Assembly (NCBI GenBank): GCA_902517615.1
Contig: CABYCY010000009.1
Span: forward strand, 1 to 64,000
Source of the DNA: an uncultured Pelagibacteraceae bacterium
Lineage (GTDB): Bacteria > Pseudomonadota > Alphaproteobacteria > Pelagibacterales > Pelagibacteraceae
Direction: 5' to 3'
Length of the DNA: 64,000 nucleotides
Shown here: piece by piece, positions 55,509 to 64,000 of the stretch
Layout of the letters: each line of letters opens with the position of its first letter
Numbering within the stretch: position 1 is the first letter of the stretch
Program-made: the position numbers and the translations under genes
The notes under the pieces: model-generated
Told to the model about the DNA's origin: nothing
What the model saw: only the letters and a program-made list of their open reading frames with translations
Databases searched by the model: none

Positions 55509-56888
55509 TTAAGATGCCGCTCTATCCGCATTTTTAGAATAAGAGCTATTCTTTTTAATCTCATCTGAGATCAAGAAAGCTAATTCTAATGCCTGGTTAG
55601 CATTAAGTCTTGGATCGCAATGAGTATGATATCTTGAAGATAAATCTTTCTCAGATATTTTTTGAGCACCACCAATACATTCTGTAACGTTTTGACCTGT
55701 AAGCTCAATATGAAGTCCACCTGCATAACTTCCTTCACTTTGGTGACATGCAAATACATTTTTAACTTCTTTAAGCACACTATTAAATGGTCTAGTCTTA
55801 AACCCTGTTGTAGCTTGAATTGTATTTCCATGACATGGGTCACATGACCAGATTACATTTAAACCTTCTTTCTTAATCGTTCTAATAAGTTTTGGTAAAT
55901 GTTTTGAAACATTATCTGCACCAAATCTTGAAATCAGTGTAATTTTACCTTTTTCATTTTTTGGATTAATTCTATTACATAAATTAATCAAATCATCAGC
56001 TTTTAAAGTTGGTCCACATTTAATTCCAATTGGATTTTCTATACCTCTACAAAATTCAACATGTCCCCCATCTAATTGTCTAGTTCTGTCACCTATCCAT
56101 ACGAAGTGAGCTGAAGTATCATGATTTTCTCCCGTTGTAGAGTCTACTCTAGTCATGCTTTCCTCAAAAGGTAGTAACAGAGCTTCATGAGATGTCCAAA
56201 AGTTAACTGTTTTTAATCTTCTATTAAAATCTGAGTTAATTCCACATGCATCCATAAAAGCTAATGAATCAGCTATTCGATCCTCTAAATCTTTAAATCT
56301 TTTAAGCTCAGGAGAATTTTTTATAAATCCCAGATTCCAATTATGAACATTTTTAAGATCAGCAAAACCACCGTGACAGAAAGCTCTAATAAGATTTAAA
56401 GTTGCAGCAGATTGAGAATAAGCCTTAAATAATCTTTTTGGATCTGGAACTCTAGCTTTTTCAGTAAATTCCATTCCATTAATATTGTCCCCTAAATAAC
56501 TTGGAAGCTCAACACCATTTTTAATTTCAACAGGCGAGCTTCTTGGTTTAGAGAATTGTCCTGCTATTCTTCCAAGTTTAACAACTGGCAAAGATGCTGA
56601 GTAAGTTAAAACTAATGACATTTGTAGCATTAGTTTAAATGTATCTCTTATATTATCAGGATTAAATTCAGCAAAACTTTCAGCACAATCTCCACCTTGA
56701 AGTAAAAATGCTTTTCCATCTACAACATCTGCTAATTGATCTTTTAAGTGTCTTGTTTCCCCAGCAAAAACTAGTGGTGGAAATTTTTCAATCTTATTTA
56801 AAACCACATCCAATTCTTTCTTATCTGTATATTCAGGAATGTGCTTGACTGGATATTTTCTCCAACTATTTTTTTTCCAATTTTTCAT
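55509..56888 (-). CDS. 3-deoxy-7-phosphoheptulonate synthase, class II
   Basis: 459 residues from the ATG at 56888; a TTG two codons earlier is open but less likely. The class II signature includes FAGETRHLKDQLADV, FLLQGGDCAESFAEF, RVDSTTGENHDTSAHFVWIG and SEGSYAGGLHIELTGQNVTEC. This type of DAHP synthase is that of plants and many alphaproteobacteria, distinct from E. coli AroFGH. It condenses PEP and erythrose-4-phosphate at the entry of the shikimate pathway. Not linked to other aro genes here. Confidence 0.95.
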   Translation of the reverse strand: MKNWKKNSWRKYPVKHIPEYTDKKELDVVLNKIEKFPPLVFAGETRHLKDQLADVVDGKAFLLQGGDCAESFAEFNPDNIRDTFKLMLQMSLVLTYSASLPVVKLGRIAGQFSKPRSSPVEIKNGVELPSYLGDNINGMEFTEKARVPDPKRLFKAYSQSAATLNLIRAFCHGGFADLKNVHNWNLGFIKNSPELKRFKDLEDRIADSLAFMDACGINSDFNRRLKTVNFWTSHEALLLPFEESMTRVDSTTGENHDTSAHFVWIGDRTRQLDGGHVEFCRGIENPIGIKCGPTLKADDLINLCNRINPKNEKGKITLISRFGADNVSKHLPKLIRTIKKEGLNVIWSCDPCHGNTIQATTGFKTRPFNSVLKEVKNVFACHQSEGSYAGGLHIELTGQNVTECIGGAQKISEKDLSSRYHTHCDPRLNANQALELAFLISDEIKKNSSYSKNADRAAS

Positions 56889-56923
56889 ATTCAACCTGAA
56901 AGTGTTTTAACAGAGTTTAAAGT

Positions 56924-58744
56924 TTATTCAACAGTGACAGATTTGGCCAAATTTCTTGGCTTATCAATATCATAACCCTTTTTAAGGGCGGAATAATATG
57001 CAAGTTTTTGAAGGGGTATGGTTAATAAAAATGGAAGTAAATCATCATTAGTATTTTCAACTTCAATAGTTTCCCAAATATTTTCAGAAACTACTTCATC
57101 TGTGCTCTTATTTGTTATCAATAAAACTTTTGCTCCTCTTGCTATCACTTCCTGCATGTTTGAAATTGTTTTTTTATAATAATTATCTCTTGGTGCTAAA
57201 ACAACTACTGGAATGCCCTCTTCAATTAAAGCTAATGGCCCATGCTTCATTTCACCTGCAGGATATCCTTCAGCATGCACATAAGAAAGTTCTTTAAGTT
57301 TTAATGCGCCCTCTAAAGCTATTGGATAAGAAAAACCCCTTCCTAAAAACATTGAGCCCTTTGCATCATTGAATGTCGAAGATATTGCCTGAATATCATT
57401 ATCATGTTGTAATGTTTTTTCTATTAAGACCGGTAAAGTTTTTAAATCTTCTATCTTTTTTTGATATTTACTTTTTGAAATTTCATTTCTCAGAAACCCT
57501 AATTTTAAAACTAAAATATATAAAACAAGTATTTGCCCTAGAAATGCTTTTGTAGAAGCCACTCCAATTTCAGGACCACAATGAATTGGTAATACAAAAT
57601 TAGAGTCTCTTGCTATTGAGCTTTCAATTACATTAACAACAGCACAAGTTTTCATGCTATTTTTATTACAAAGATCTAAAGCAGCGTAAGTGTCTGCTGT
57701 TTCACCTGATTGCGAAACAAAAACATATAAATTATCTTTTTTGAATCTATTCTTTCTATATCTAAACTCTGATGCTATATCTATATTAACGTCTAAAGTA
57801 GTAAGTTCCTCTAGCCAATATTTAGCCATCAAGCAAGAATGGTAAGCAGTTCCACATCCTATTAAAGTTATTGATTTAATCTCTTCTATTTCCCAAGGAA
57901 AATTAATAATATTTATTTCCTTATTAAAATTATCTATATATTCTTTTATTCCTGTTTTAATTGTTGTTGGTTGTTCTTCGATTTCTTTTGCCATAAAATG
58001 TTTATAATCACCTTTGTCATAACTTGCTTCATTTGATGATAATTCTAATATTTTTTTATTAACTTTTATTCCCTGTTCGTTAAAAAAAAGAACCTGATCT
58101 TTTTTAACAACACAAAATTCACCGTCATCTAGATATGTGATCTTATTTGTCATTGATTTTAAAGCATAAGAATCTGAGCCCAGATAATTTTCATTTGGAC
58201 CATAACCTACAGCTAAAGGTGATCCTCTTCTTGCTCCTATAATTAAATCTGGTTTGTCTTTAAATACAATTCCAAGAGCAAAACTACCATGAAGTTGTTT
58301 AAGCGTTTTTGTTATTGCCTCTTCTAGTTCAGATGTTTTCAAATTCTCTGTTATTAAATGAACAATTACCTCTGTATCAGTTTGAGACTTGAATATATGA
58401 CCATTATTAATTAAGTATTTTTTTAATATTGTAGAATTTTCAATAATTCCATTATGAACAACTGAAACATTATGAGATGAGTGTGGATGTGCATTAACAC
58501 TATTTGGAATTCCATGTGTAGCCCATCTAACATGTCCAATACCAATGTTCCCTTTTAAATTTTTTAAGTCAAAATTATTTTCTAAATTATCAACTCTTCC
58601 TTCAGATTTTACCTCATTAATTTCACCATTTGAAAGTGTAGCAATGCCTGCTGAGTCATAACCTCTGTACTCTAATTTTTTTAATGAGTTTATTATGTTT
58701 GCTGAAACAGGTTTGTTGCTTGATATTCCAATAATTCCACACAT
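56924..58744 (-). CDS. glmS: glutamine--fructose-6-phosphate aminotransferase
   Basis: 606 residues, full length. The N-terminal Ntn glutaminase has the nucleophile C2 (MCGIIGISS) and GHVRWATHGIPNSVNAHPH; two SIS domains follow, with GCGTAYHSCLMAKYW and QSGETADTYAAL. The end KSVTVE is the conserved C-terminal tail. It makes glucosamine-6-phosphate for peptidoglycan and lipid A. No GlmS ribozyme is expected outside Firmicutes and none is visible. It starts 3 bp after the GlmU-like gene. Confidence 0.97.
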   Translation of the reverse strand: MCGIIGISSNKPVSANIINSLKKLEYRGYDSAGIATLSNGEINEVKSEGRVDNLENNFDLKNLKGNIGIGHVRWATHGIPNSVNAHPHSSHNVSVVHNGIIENSTILKKYLINNGHIFKSQTDTEVIVHLITENLKTSELEEAITKTLKQLHGSFALGIVFKDKPDLIIGARRGSPLAVGYGPNENYLGSDSYALKSMTNKITYLDDGEFCVVKKDQVLFFNEQGIKVNKKILELSSNEASYDKGDYKHFMAKEIEEQPTTIKTGIKEYIDNFNKEINIINFPWEIEEIKSITLIGCGTAYHSCLMAKYWLEELTTLDVNIDIASEFRYRKNRFKKDNLYVFVSQSGETADTYAALDLCNKNSMKTCAVVNVIESSIARDSNFVLPIHCGPEIGVASTKAFLGQILVLYILVLKLGFLRNEISKSKYQKKIEDLKTLPVLIEKTLQHDNDIQAISSTFNDAKGSMFLGRGFSYPIALEGALKLKELSYVHAEGYPAGEMKHGPLALIEEGIPVVVLAPRDNYYKKTISNMQEVIARGAKVLLITNKSTDEVVSENIWETIEVENTNDDLLPFLLTIPLQKLAYYSALKKGYDIDKPRNLAKSVTVE

Positions 58745-58747
58745 AAT

Positions 58748-59359
58748 TTATTTTTTCTTTCTTTTATAATTCTTAACTTCTAATTGTGGCGCTCTTGTTA
58801 ATGCTAATGTTTTTTTTCTAACATTTTTTGTGATTACCGATCCAGCACCAACTATACTCTCTTTATTGATAGTTATTGGAGCAACCAGAGAAGAATTTGA
58901 TCCTATAAATACTTTATCTTTAATTTTTGTTTTATTTTTATTTACACCGTCATAATTACAAGTAATTGTGCCTGCACCAATATTTACTGATTTACCAACC
59001 TCTGTATCACCTACATATGATAAATGGTTAACTTTAGATTTTTTTCCTACAATACTTTTTTTAATCTCAACAAAATTACCTACTTTAGAACCTTCTTTTA
59101 AGATTGAGTCTGGTCTTATTCTTGCATATGGACCTATCTCAACTTTATTTTCAATTTTACATGCTTCTAAATGAGAAAATGATTTAATTATTACATTGTT
59201 ACCAATTTTTACTCTAGAAGCAATGACAACATAAGGTTCAATGGTAACGTTACTACCAATCCTGGTATCATTCGAAAAAAAAATAGTTTCAGGACTTATC
59301 ATCTTAACTCCTGATTTTAGAAATTTATTTCTTAATTTTTTTTGATTTAAATCTTCCAT
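58748..59359 (-). CDS. glmU: GlmU C-terminal-type acetyltransferase (uridylyltransferase domain missing)
   Basis: 203 residues. Starts with a helix that matches the linker of GlmU (NKFLKSGVKMISPETIFF), then left-handed beta-helix hexapeptide repeats, with GPYARIRPDS, VGNFVEIKKS, HLSYVGDTEVG, NIGAGTITCNYDGVNK and the tail LALTRAPQ, all of GlmU type. This half acetylates glucosamine-1-phosphate with acetyl-CoA. The N-terminal pyrophosphorylase domain (about 230 residues in bifunctional GlmU) is absent, and nothing like it is encoded in the 69 bp upstream or in the window apart from GalU. The start codon is an ATG with no in-frame extension, so it is not a recent frameshift. Confidence 0.88.
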   Translation of the reverse strand: MEDLNQKKLRNKFLKSGVKMISPETIFFSNDTRIGSNVTIEPYVVIASRVKIGNNVIIKSFSHLEACKIENKVEIGPYARIRPDSILKEGSKVGNFVEIKKSIVGKKSKVNHLSYVGDTEVGKSVNIGAGTITCNYDGVNKNKTKIKDKVFIGSNSSLVAPITINKESIVGAGSVITKNVRKKTLALTRAPQLEVKNYKRKKK

Positions 59360-59428
59360 TTAGTAATGATTTACATTAAGTATATATTTAGATTAATTCA
59401 CAATTTATTTCTTTAAAATACTTTAATA

Positions 59429-60109
59429 ATGAAACAAAAATTTACAGTTTTATTTGATTTAGACGGCACTTTGGTTGATACCGCTCCAGATTTGATGCTT
59501 GCTCATAACCATGTAATGAAAAAATTTGGATATCCAACTAAATCCCTAGATGATTTAAAAAGCTCAGTTGGTAAAGGTGCGGGAGCTATGATTGGTAAAT
59601 CTATATGGAGTCAGGCAAAAAAAGAATTAACTTCTATTAATGAAAAAATTAAAAGTGAAATGACAGACGAGTTTATCTCTTTTTATGGAGCAAATATTTT
59701 AAAAGAAAGCACATTAATTAATGGAGTTAAAAATTTTTTAAGTTGGTGCAAAAATGAAAATATATCAATGGCAGTATGTACTAATAAAACCGAACATCTT
59801 GCAGTTGATCTCTTAAAAAAAATTGGAATCTATGATTATTTTGAATATGTTGCTGGTTATAATACATTTGAGTACTGCAAACCAGATCCAAGACATATAA
59901 CTACAATAATTGAAATTTTGAATGGTGAAATAAGTAAATCAGTAATGATCGGCGATAGTGAAACTGATGCTAAAGCAGCTAAGGCTGCTGAAATACCCAT
60001 GATTTTATTAGAAGATGGATATACTGAAAAAAATACAACTGAAATTTATCATAATCACTTAATAAAAGACTTTATTGGTATTGAAAAAATAATATCTCAA
60101 TATCTTTAA
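59429..60109 (+). CDS. gph: phosphoglycolate phosphatase, HAD family
   Basis: 226 residues. HAD motif I is FDLDGTLVDTAPDL with D10 and D12; motif II is the T in AVCTNK; motif III/IV is KPDPRH and MIGDSETDAKAA. A helical cap lies between. Gph removes 2-phosphoglycolate; other HAD phosphatases have the same motifs, but the length and VDTAPDL fit Gph. Diverges from the GlmU-like gene across 69 bp. Confidence 0.87.
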   Translation: MKQKFTVLFDLDGTLVDTAPDLMLAHNHVMKKFGYPTKSLDDLKSSVGKGAGAMIGKSIWSQAKKELTSINEKIKSEMTDEFISFYGANILKESTLINGVKNFLSWCKNENISMAVCTNKTEHLAVDLLKKIGIYDYFEYVAGYNTFEYCKPDPRHITTIIEILNGEISKSVMIGDSETDAKAAKAAEIPMILLEDGYTEKNTTEIYHNHLIKDFIGIEKIISQYL

Positions 60110-60162
60110 TATTGATTAATTTATTTTAACTATTAAAACAAAATCACTAATTAGGAGTTATT

Positions 60163-61665
60163 TTGATATTACATACAGTTAAAGTTTATCCGTCGAAAAT
60201 TAACCTTCCGAAGAAAAAGCAACTTGCATGGAAAATAGCTGAGATAGCTAACGATAATGCTAAATTAAATAAAGAAGCCATTGATATGGTTATTAATAGA
60301 ATAATTGATAATGCCTCGGTTGCCATTGCTTCTTTAAATAGAAAACCAGTAATCTCTTCTAGAGAAATGGCTATAAAGCACTCCAGAAAAAATGGAGCAA
60401 ACCTATTTGGAATAAATTCAAAACTAAAATTTGATTGTGAGTGGGCGGCTTGGTCAAATGGAACAGCTGTAAGAGAATTAGACTTTCATGATACTTTTTT
60501 AGCCGAGGATTATAGTCACCCAGGCGACAATATTCCTCCTATTATAAGTGTAGCACAGCAAAATAAAAAAAATGGGTTAGATTTATTAAGAGGAATAATT
60601 ACTGCTTACGAGGTTCAAGTGAATCTAGTAAAGGGGATTTGCTTACACAAACATAAAGTTGATCACATTGCTCATTTGGGACCAAGTGTGGCTGCTGGTA
60701 TTGGGACAATGTTAAAATTAAATACAGAAACTATTTATCAAGCTGTTCAACAAGCACTTCATACAACTATATCAACTAGACAATCTCGAAAAGGGGAAAT
60801 TTCAAGCTGGAAAGCTTACGCTCCTGCTCATGCTGGTAAGCTAGCAATAGAAGCTGTGGATAGAGCTATGAGAGGTGAAGGCGCGCCCAGTCCAATATAC
60901 GAAGGTGAAGATAGTGTAATAGCAAGAATATTAGGTGGTAAAAAAGCAAAATATAAAGTTCCTTTACCAAAAAAAGGTGAAAGTAAAAAAGCAATTTTGG
61001 AAACATATACAAAAGAATATTCTGCAGAGTATCAATCTCAAGCACTAATAGATTTAGCTAAAAAATTAAAATCGAAGATCCCTAATTTAAAAAATATTAA
61101 AAAAATCGATATTTTTACAAGTCATCATACACATTATGTTATTGGAACAGGTGCTAATGATCCTCAAAAAATGAGTCCTAATGCGAGCAGAGAAACTTTA
61201 GATCACTCTATAATGTATATTTTTGCAGTAGCTTTAGAGGATGGTGACTGGCATCATGTAAAATCATACACTAAAGCTAGAGCTAATAAAAAAAGTACAA
61301 TTAAAATTTGGAAATCAATTAAAACCTATGAAGATAAAAAATGGACCAAGAAATATCACGACCCTAACCCAAAAAATAAATCTTTTGGTGCACAGGTAGT
61401 TGTCACTTTGAAAAATGGAAAAAAAGTTATAGAAGAACTTGATAAAGCTGATGCCCATCCTTACGGAGCAAGACCATTTAAAAGACAGAATTATATAAAT
61501 AAATTCTTAACTTTAACTGAAAACATTATTGATAAAAAAGAAAGCTATAGATTTTTAAGAGATGTGCAAAATCTTAAAAATTTAAAATCTGGACAATTAA
61601 ATAAATTGAATATTGAAGTGAGAAAAAATAAATTAAAGAGAAATCTTAAAAAAGGAATTTTTTAG
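60163..61665 (+). CDS. prpD: MmgE/PrpD family protein, probable 2-methylcitrate dehydratase
   Basis: 500 residues with a TTG start: AGGAG at 60153-60157 ends 5 bp before TTG at 60163, one of the few clear ribosome binding sites in the window and decisive for the start. Motifs include [37 protein letters not shown] and [12 protein letters not shown], typical of PrpD. It dehydrates 2-methylcitrate. The direct neighbours prpB and prpC support this substrate rather than other MmgE/PrpD roles. 0 bp to prpB. Confidence 0.9.
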   Translation: MILHTVKVYPSKINLPKKKQLAWKIAEIANDNAKLNKEAIDMVINRIIDNASVAIASLNRKPVISSREMAIKHSRKNGANLFGINSKLKFDCEWAAWSNGTAVRELDFHDTFLAEDYSHPGDNIPPIISVAQQNKKNGLDLLRGIITAYEVQVNLVKGICLHKHKVDHIAHLGPSVAAGIGTMLKLNTETIYQAVQQALHTTISTRQSRKGEISSWKAYAPAHAGKLAIEAVDRAMRGEGAPSPIYEGEDSVIARILGGKKAKYKVPLPKKGESKKAILETYTKEYSAEYQSQALIDLAKKLKSKIPNLKNIKKIDIFTSHHTHYVIGTGANDPQKMSPNASRETLDHSIMYIFAVALEDGDWHHVKSYTKARANKKSTIKIWKSIKTYEDKKWTKKYHDPNPKNKSFGAQVVVTLKNGKKVIEELDKADAHPYGARPFKRQNYINKFLTLTENIIDKKESYRFLRDVQNLKNLKSGQLNKLNIEVRKNKLKRNLKKGIF

Positions 61666-62562
61666 ATGCACTTTGTTGAAAAAGAACCTAGTCAAAAAAG
61701 AATTGATTTTGATCAAAAATTAAAATCAAATAAAATATTAAGAGTACCAGGGGCGTATAATCCATTAACCGCAAAACTAATTGAAGAGATAGGATATGAT
61801 GCAGTTTATGTATCAGGCGGTGTAATGGCTAATGATCTTGGTTTTCCTGACATTGGTTTAACAACTCTACAAGATGTAAGTACAAGGTCATATTTAATTT
61901 CTAGAGTTACAAATCTACCAACAATAGTTGATATAGATACTGGGTTTAAATCTTGTAAAGAAACAATAGAAACTTTTGAAGAGTTTGGAATTACAGGTGT
62001 CCATTTAGAAGATCAAGTAGAGAGAAAAAGATGTGGACATCTTGATAATAAGGAGCTGATTTCAACCGAAGAAATGATTAAAAAAATAAAAGAATGTACA
62101 AATTCTAAAAAAGATCAAAACTTTAAAATTATTGCACGTTCAGATGCAAAAAGTGTTGAAGGAATCGATAAAATGATTGATAGATGTAAAGCTTACGTAG
62201 ATGCTGGTGCTGAAATTATTTTTCCAGAGGCCTTGCACGATGAAAAAGATTTCGAAAAAGTTAGAAAAGAACTTTCATGTTATCTTCTAGCTAATATGAC
62301 TGAGTTTGGCAAATCTAAGCTCTTCAACTACAAAGAATTAGAAAGTTTTGGTTATAATATTGTTATTTATCCTGTAACTACTCAAAGATTGGCAATGAAA
62401 AATGTTGAAGATGGATTAAGGGACATTTATGCAAATGGACATCAAAACAATATAATTGATAAAATGCAGTCAAGAAAAAGACTTTACGAATTGGTTGAAT
62501 ATGAAAAGTATAACTCATTAGATGAAAAAATTTACAACTTTAGTACAGATGGTCATGAATAA
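61666..62562 (+). CDS. prpB: methylisocitrate lyase
   Basis: 298 residues of the isocitrate lyase/PEP mutase superfamily. TIVDIDTGFKSC has the metal-binding aspartates; GVHLEDQVERKRCGH carries the KRCGH catalytic signature with its cysteine. PVTTQRLAMKNVE near the end is typical of PrpB. It splits 2-methylisocitrate into pyruvate and succinate. Starts directly after the prpD stop and overlaps the prpC start by one base. Confidence 0.92.
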   Translation: MHFVEKEPSQKRIDFDQKLKSNKILRVPGAYNPLTAKLIEEIGYDAVYVSGGVMANDLGFPDIGLTTLQDVSTRSYLISRVTNLPTIVDIDTGFKSCKETIETFEEFGITGVHLEDQVERKRCGHLDNKELISTEEMIKKIKECTNSKKDQNFKIIARSDAKSVEGIDKMIDRCKAYVDAGAEIIFPEALHDEKDFEKVRKELSCYLLANMTEFGKSKLFNYKELESFGYNIVIYPVTTQRLAMKNVEDGLRDIYANGHQNNIIDKMQSRKRLYELVEYEKYNSLDEKIYNFSTDGHE

Positions 62563-63686
62563 TGAGTGAAGATATTAAAAAAGGCTTGTTAGGAATTGTA
62601 GTTGATGAAACTGAAGTTTCTAAAGTAATGCCAGAAATAAATTCTCTGACCTATAGGGGATATGCTGCTCAAGATTTATGTGCTGCTTGTAGATTTGAAG
62701 AGGTTGCTTACCTGATTTTGAATAAAGATTTGCCTAATTCAATTCAGCTCAAAAAATTTGAAAAAGAAGAAAAAGATAACAGAGAACTATCTAAAAATTT
62801 ATATGAAATTATCAAGCACATGCCAAAAAAATCTCATCCAATGGATGTTGCAAGAACTGCCGTCAGCGTTATGGGTTTAGAAGATAAAGAAACTTCAGAC
62901 TCATCTCCTGAAGCTAATATGAGAAAAGCTCTGAGAATTTTTGCAAAAACTCCTACAGCTTTAGCTGCGTTCTATAGAATTAGAAATGGAAAAAAAATAA
63001 TTAAACCAAAAAAATCTTTAACTTTTGCTGAGAATTTTTTCTATATGTGTTTTGGTAAAGTTCCTCAAAAAGAAATTGTTAAAGCATTTGATGTATCATT
63101 AATTTTATACGCCGAACACAGTTTTAATGTTTCAACTTTTACAGCAAGAACTATTACTAGCAGCTTATCAGATATACATGGAGCAATTACAGGAGCTATC
63201 GCTAGTTTAAAAGGCCCTTTGCATGGTGGTGCCAATGAAGAAGTAATGCACATGATGAGAAAAATTAAAAAACCTGAAAATGCATTAAAGTGGATCAATA
63301 ATGCTCTTAAAAATAAAGAAGTTGTTATGGGGTTTGGTCATAGAGTTTATAAATCAGGAGACTCAAGAGTACCAACTATGAGAAAATATTTTGGAAAAGT
63401 TGCTAAAATTAAAAAAGATAAAACTTTTGAAAAAATTTATGACATAGTTGAAAAAGTAATGATCAAAAAGAAAAATATTCATCCAAATGTTGATTACCCT
63501 ACGGGTCCAACCTACCATTTAATGGGTTTTGATACTGATTTTTTTACTCCAATTTTTGTAATTTCAAGAATTACAGGTTGGTCTGCTCATATCATGGAGC
63601 AACATACTGCAAACAAACTTATTCGTCCTTTAGCTAGCTACAAAGGTAGAAAGCATAGAAAAGTAATGCAGTTAAACCAAAGATAA
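62562..63686 (+). CDS. prpC: 2-methylcitrate synthase (citrate synthase family)
   Basis: 374 residues, the length of methylcitrate synthases and short of the 430 of typical hexameric citrate synthase. LYAEHSFNVSTFTARTI, GPLHGGANEEVM and GFGHRVYKSGDSRV carry the catalytic His residues and oxaloacetate sites; the Asp is in GFDTDFFTP. It condenses propionyl-CoA and oxaloacetate. Order prpD-prpB-prpC, with no prpE or prpR beside it. Ten bp separate it from the convergent nrdB. Confidence 0.92.
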   Translation: MSEDIKKGLLGIVVDETEVSKVMPEINSLTYRGYAAQDLCAACRFEEVAYLILNKDLPNSIQLKKFEKEEKDNRELSKNLYEIIKHMPKKSHPMDVARTAVSVMGLEDKETSDSSPEANMRKALRIFAKTPTALAAFYRIRNGKKIIKPKKSLTFAENFFYMCFGKVPQKEIVKAFDVSLILYAEHSFNVSTFTARTITSSLSDIHGAITGAIASLKGPLHGGANEEVMHMMRKIKKPENALKWINNALKNKEVVMGFGHRVYKSGDSRVPTMRKYFGKVAKIKKDKTFEKIYDIVEKVMIKKKNIHPNVDYPTGPTYHLMGFDTDFFTPIFVISRITGWSAHIMEQHTANKLIRPLASYKGRKHRKVMQLNQR

Positions 63687-63696
63687 ATTTAAAAAA

Positions 63697-64000
63697 TTAA
63701 CTAAAAGCTTCGGCCCAAGTTCCTTGCGTTGATGCTTTAGAATACTCGGTCGCACGTCCTTCAAAAAAGTTCATGTGCTCAACAGCATTTAACATTGTAT
63801 CCAACCAACCTAATGGATTTTTATCAACATCATAAATTGGCTCTAAACCTAACTGAACTAATCTTCTATTTCCGATAAATCTAATGTAGTCTTTTACTTC
63901 TCTTGAAGTAAGTCCTTCCATTGGACCCATTTCAAAAGCTAAATCAATAAATGCATCTTCATGCTCTATAATAGTTCTGCAAGCTTCATAAAGTTCTTTT
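63697..64000 (-). CDS. nrdB: ribonucleoside-diphosphate reductase beta subunit, C-terminal part (runs off the window)
   Basis: About 100 residues of the C-terminus are visible, including IIEHEDAFIDLAFE, EVKDYIRFIGNRRLVQLGL and the tail HMNFFEGRATEYSKAS ending in AFS. This matches class Ia NrdB, where the tail binds NrdA. The beta subunit holds the di-metal/tyrosyl radical for dNTP synthesis; its metal site is outside the window. Confidence 0.9.
   Translation of the reverse strand, partial: KELYEACRTIIEHEDAFIDLAFEMGPMEGLTSREVKDYIRFIGNRRLVQLGLEPIYDVDKNPLGWLDTMLNAVEHMNFFEGRATEYSKASTQGTWAEAFS

Noticed and set aside
58440-59428. Frameshift or assembly break explaining the short GlmU
   Set aside because: The 69 bp upstream of its start lead into the divergent gph and contain no nucleotidyltransferase sequence in any frame, so the missing half is not hidden next door.
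1-64000. CRISPR array or riboswitch
   Set aside because: No regularly spaced repeats of 20-40 bp with spacers were found. No glycine, SAM or purine riboswitch-like conserved core was seen before the metabolic genes, whose upstream gaps are mostly too short.

Overview
The window looks like the chromosome of a streamlined SAR11-type alphaproteobacterium (Pelagibacterales). This is an inference from four things seen here: strongly AT-rich sequence, Lys/Ile/Asn-rich proteins, gaps that are mostly 0-10 bp with many ATGA or TAATG stop/start overlaps, and convergent genes that overlap or sit a few bases apart with no terminator. Gene order and EF-Tu/RNA polymerase sequences fit Alphaproteobacteria. 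No species call is possible without a search.

Layout. 1-1048 (minus): UDP-glucose metabolism (ugd 5' part, galU). 1083-4848: panC, mgtE, lipB and an RluC/RluD-type pseudouridine synthase. 4859-33480 (minus): one unbroken information-processing supercluster. Read in transcription order it is tRNA-Tyr, tRNA-Gly, tuf, tRNA-Trp, secE, nusG, rplKAJL, rpoBC, rpsLG, fusA, then the S10, spc and alpha ribosomal operons ending in rpoA-rplQ, with secY and adk inside. rpmD (L30) is missing from its usual place between rpsE and rplO. Promoter-like sites lie before tRNA-Tyr, before rpsL and before rpsM.

33610-40841 is the only accessory region. rlmB and tRNA-Thr are followed by a small island (about 34463-37004) of exported or membrane proteins of unknown function, closed by a decayed copy of the tRNA-Thr anticodon/3' region. 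Then come nadK and tRNA-Leu(UAA), followed by a second small island (about 38012-40437) with a secreted trypsin-like protease and an exported partner. It is closed by a 111-bp near-perfect copy (107/111) of the 5' half of tRNA-Leu plus its promoter region. All four island ends carry tandem 11-bp direct repeats, which resemble arm-type binding sites of tyrosine integrases, but neither island encodes an integrase. These two tRNA-anchored islets are the most unusual feature of the window.

40437-48836: a GGCT-like enzyme and a CinA-domain protein (minus), then a plus-strand run of sfsA, map, purB-purC-purS-purQ-purL (IMP/AMP synthesis), bolA and the monothiol glutaredoxin grxD (Fe-S/redox). 48825-59359 (minus): a methyltransferase, rpsD, trmJ, a DUF1989 protein, cimA (citramalate route to isoleucine), cysS, nadE, class II DAHP synthase, glmS and a GlmU that consists only of the acetyltransferase half. 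59429-63686 (plus): gph and a methylcitrate-cycle cluster prpD-prpB-prpC. The window ends inside nrdB (minus).

There is no CRISPR array, rRNA gene, insertion sequence or recognisable riboswitch. The longest stretch without a coding gene is 40151-40436 (286 bp), which holds the right end of the second island.
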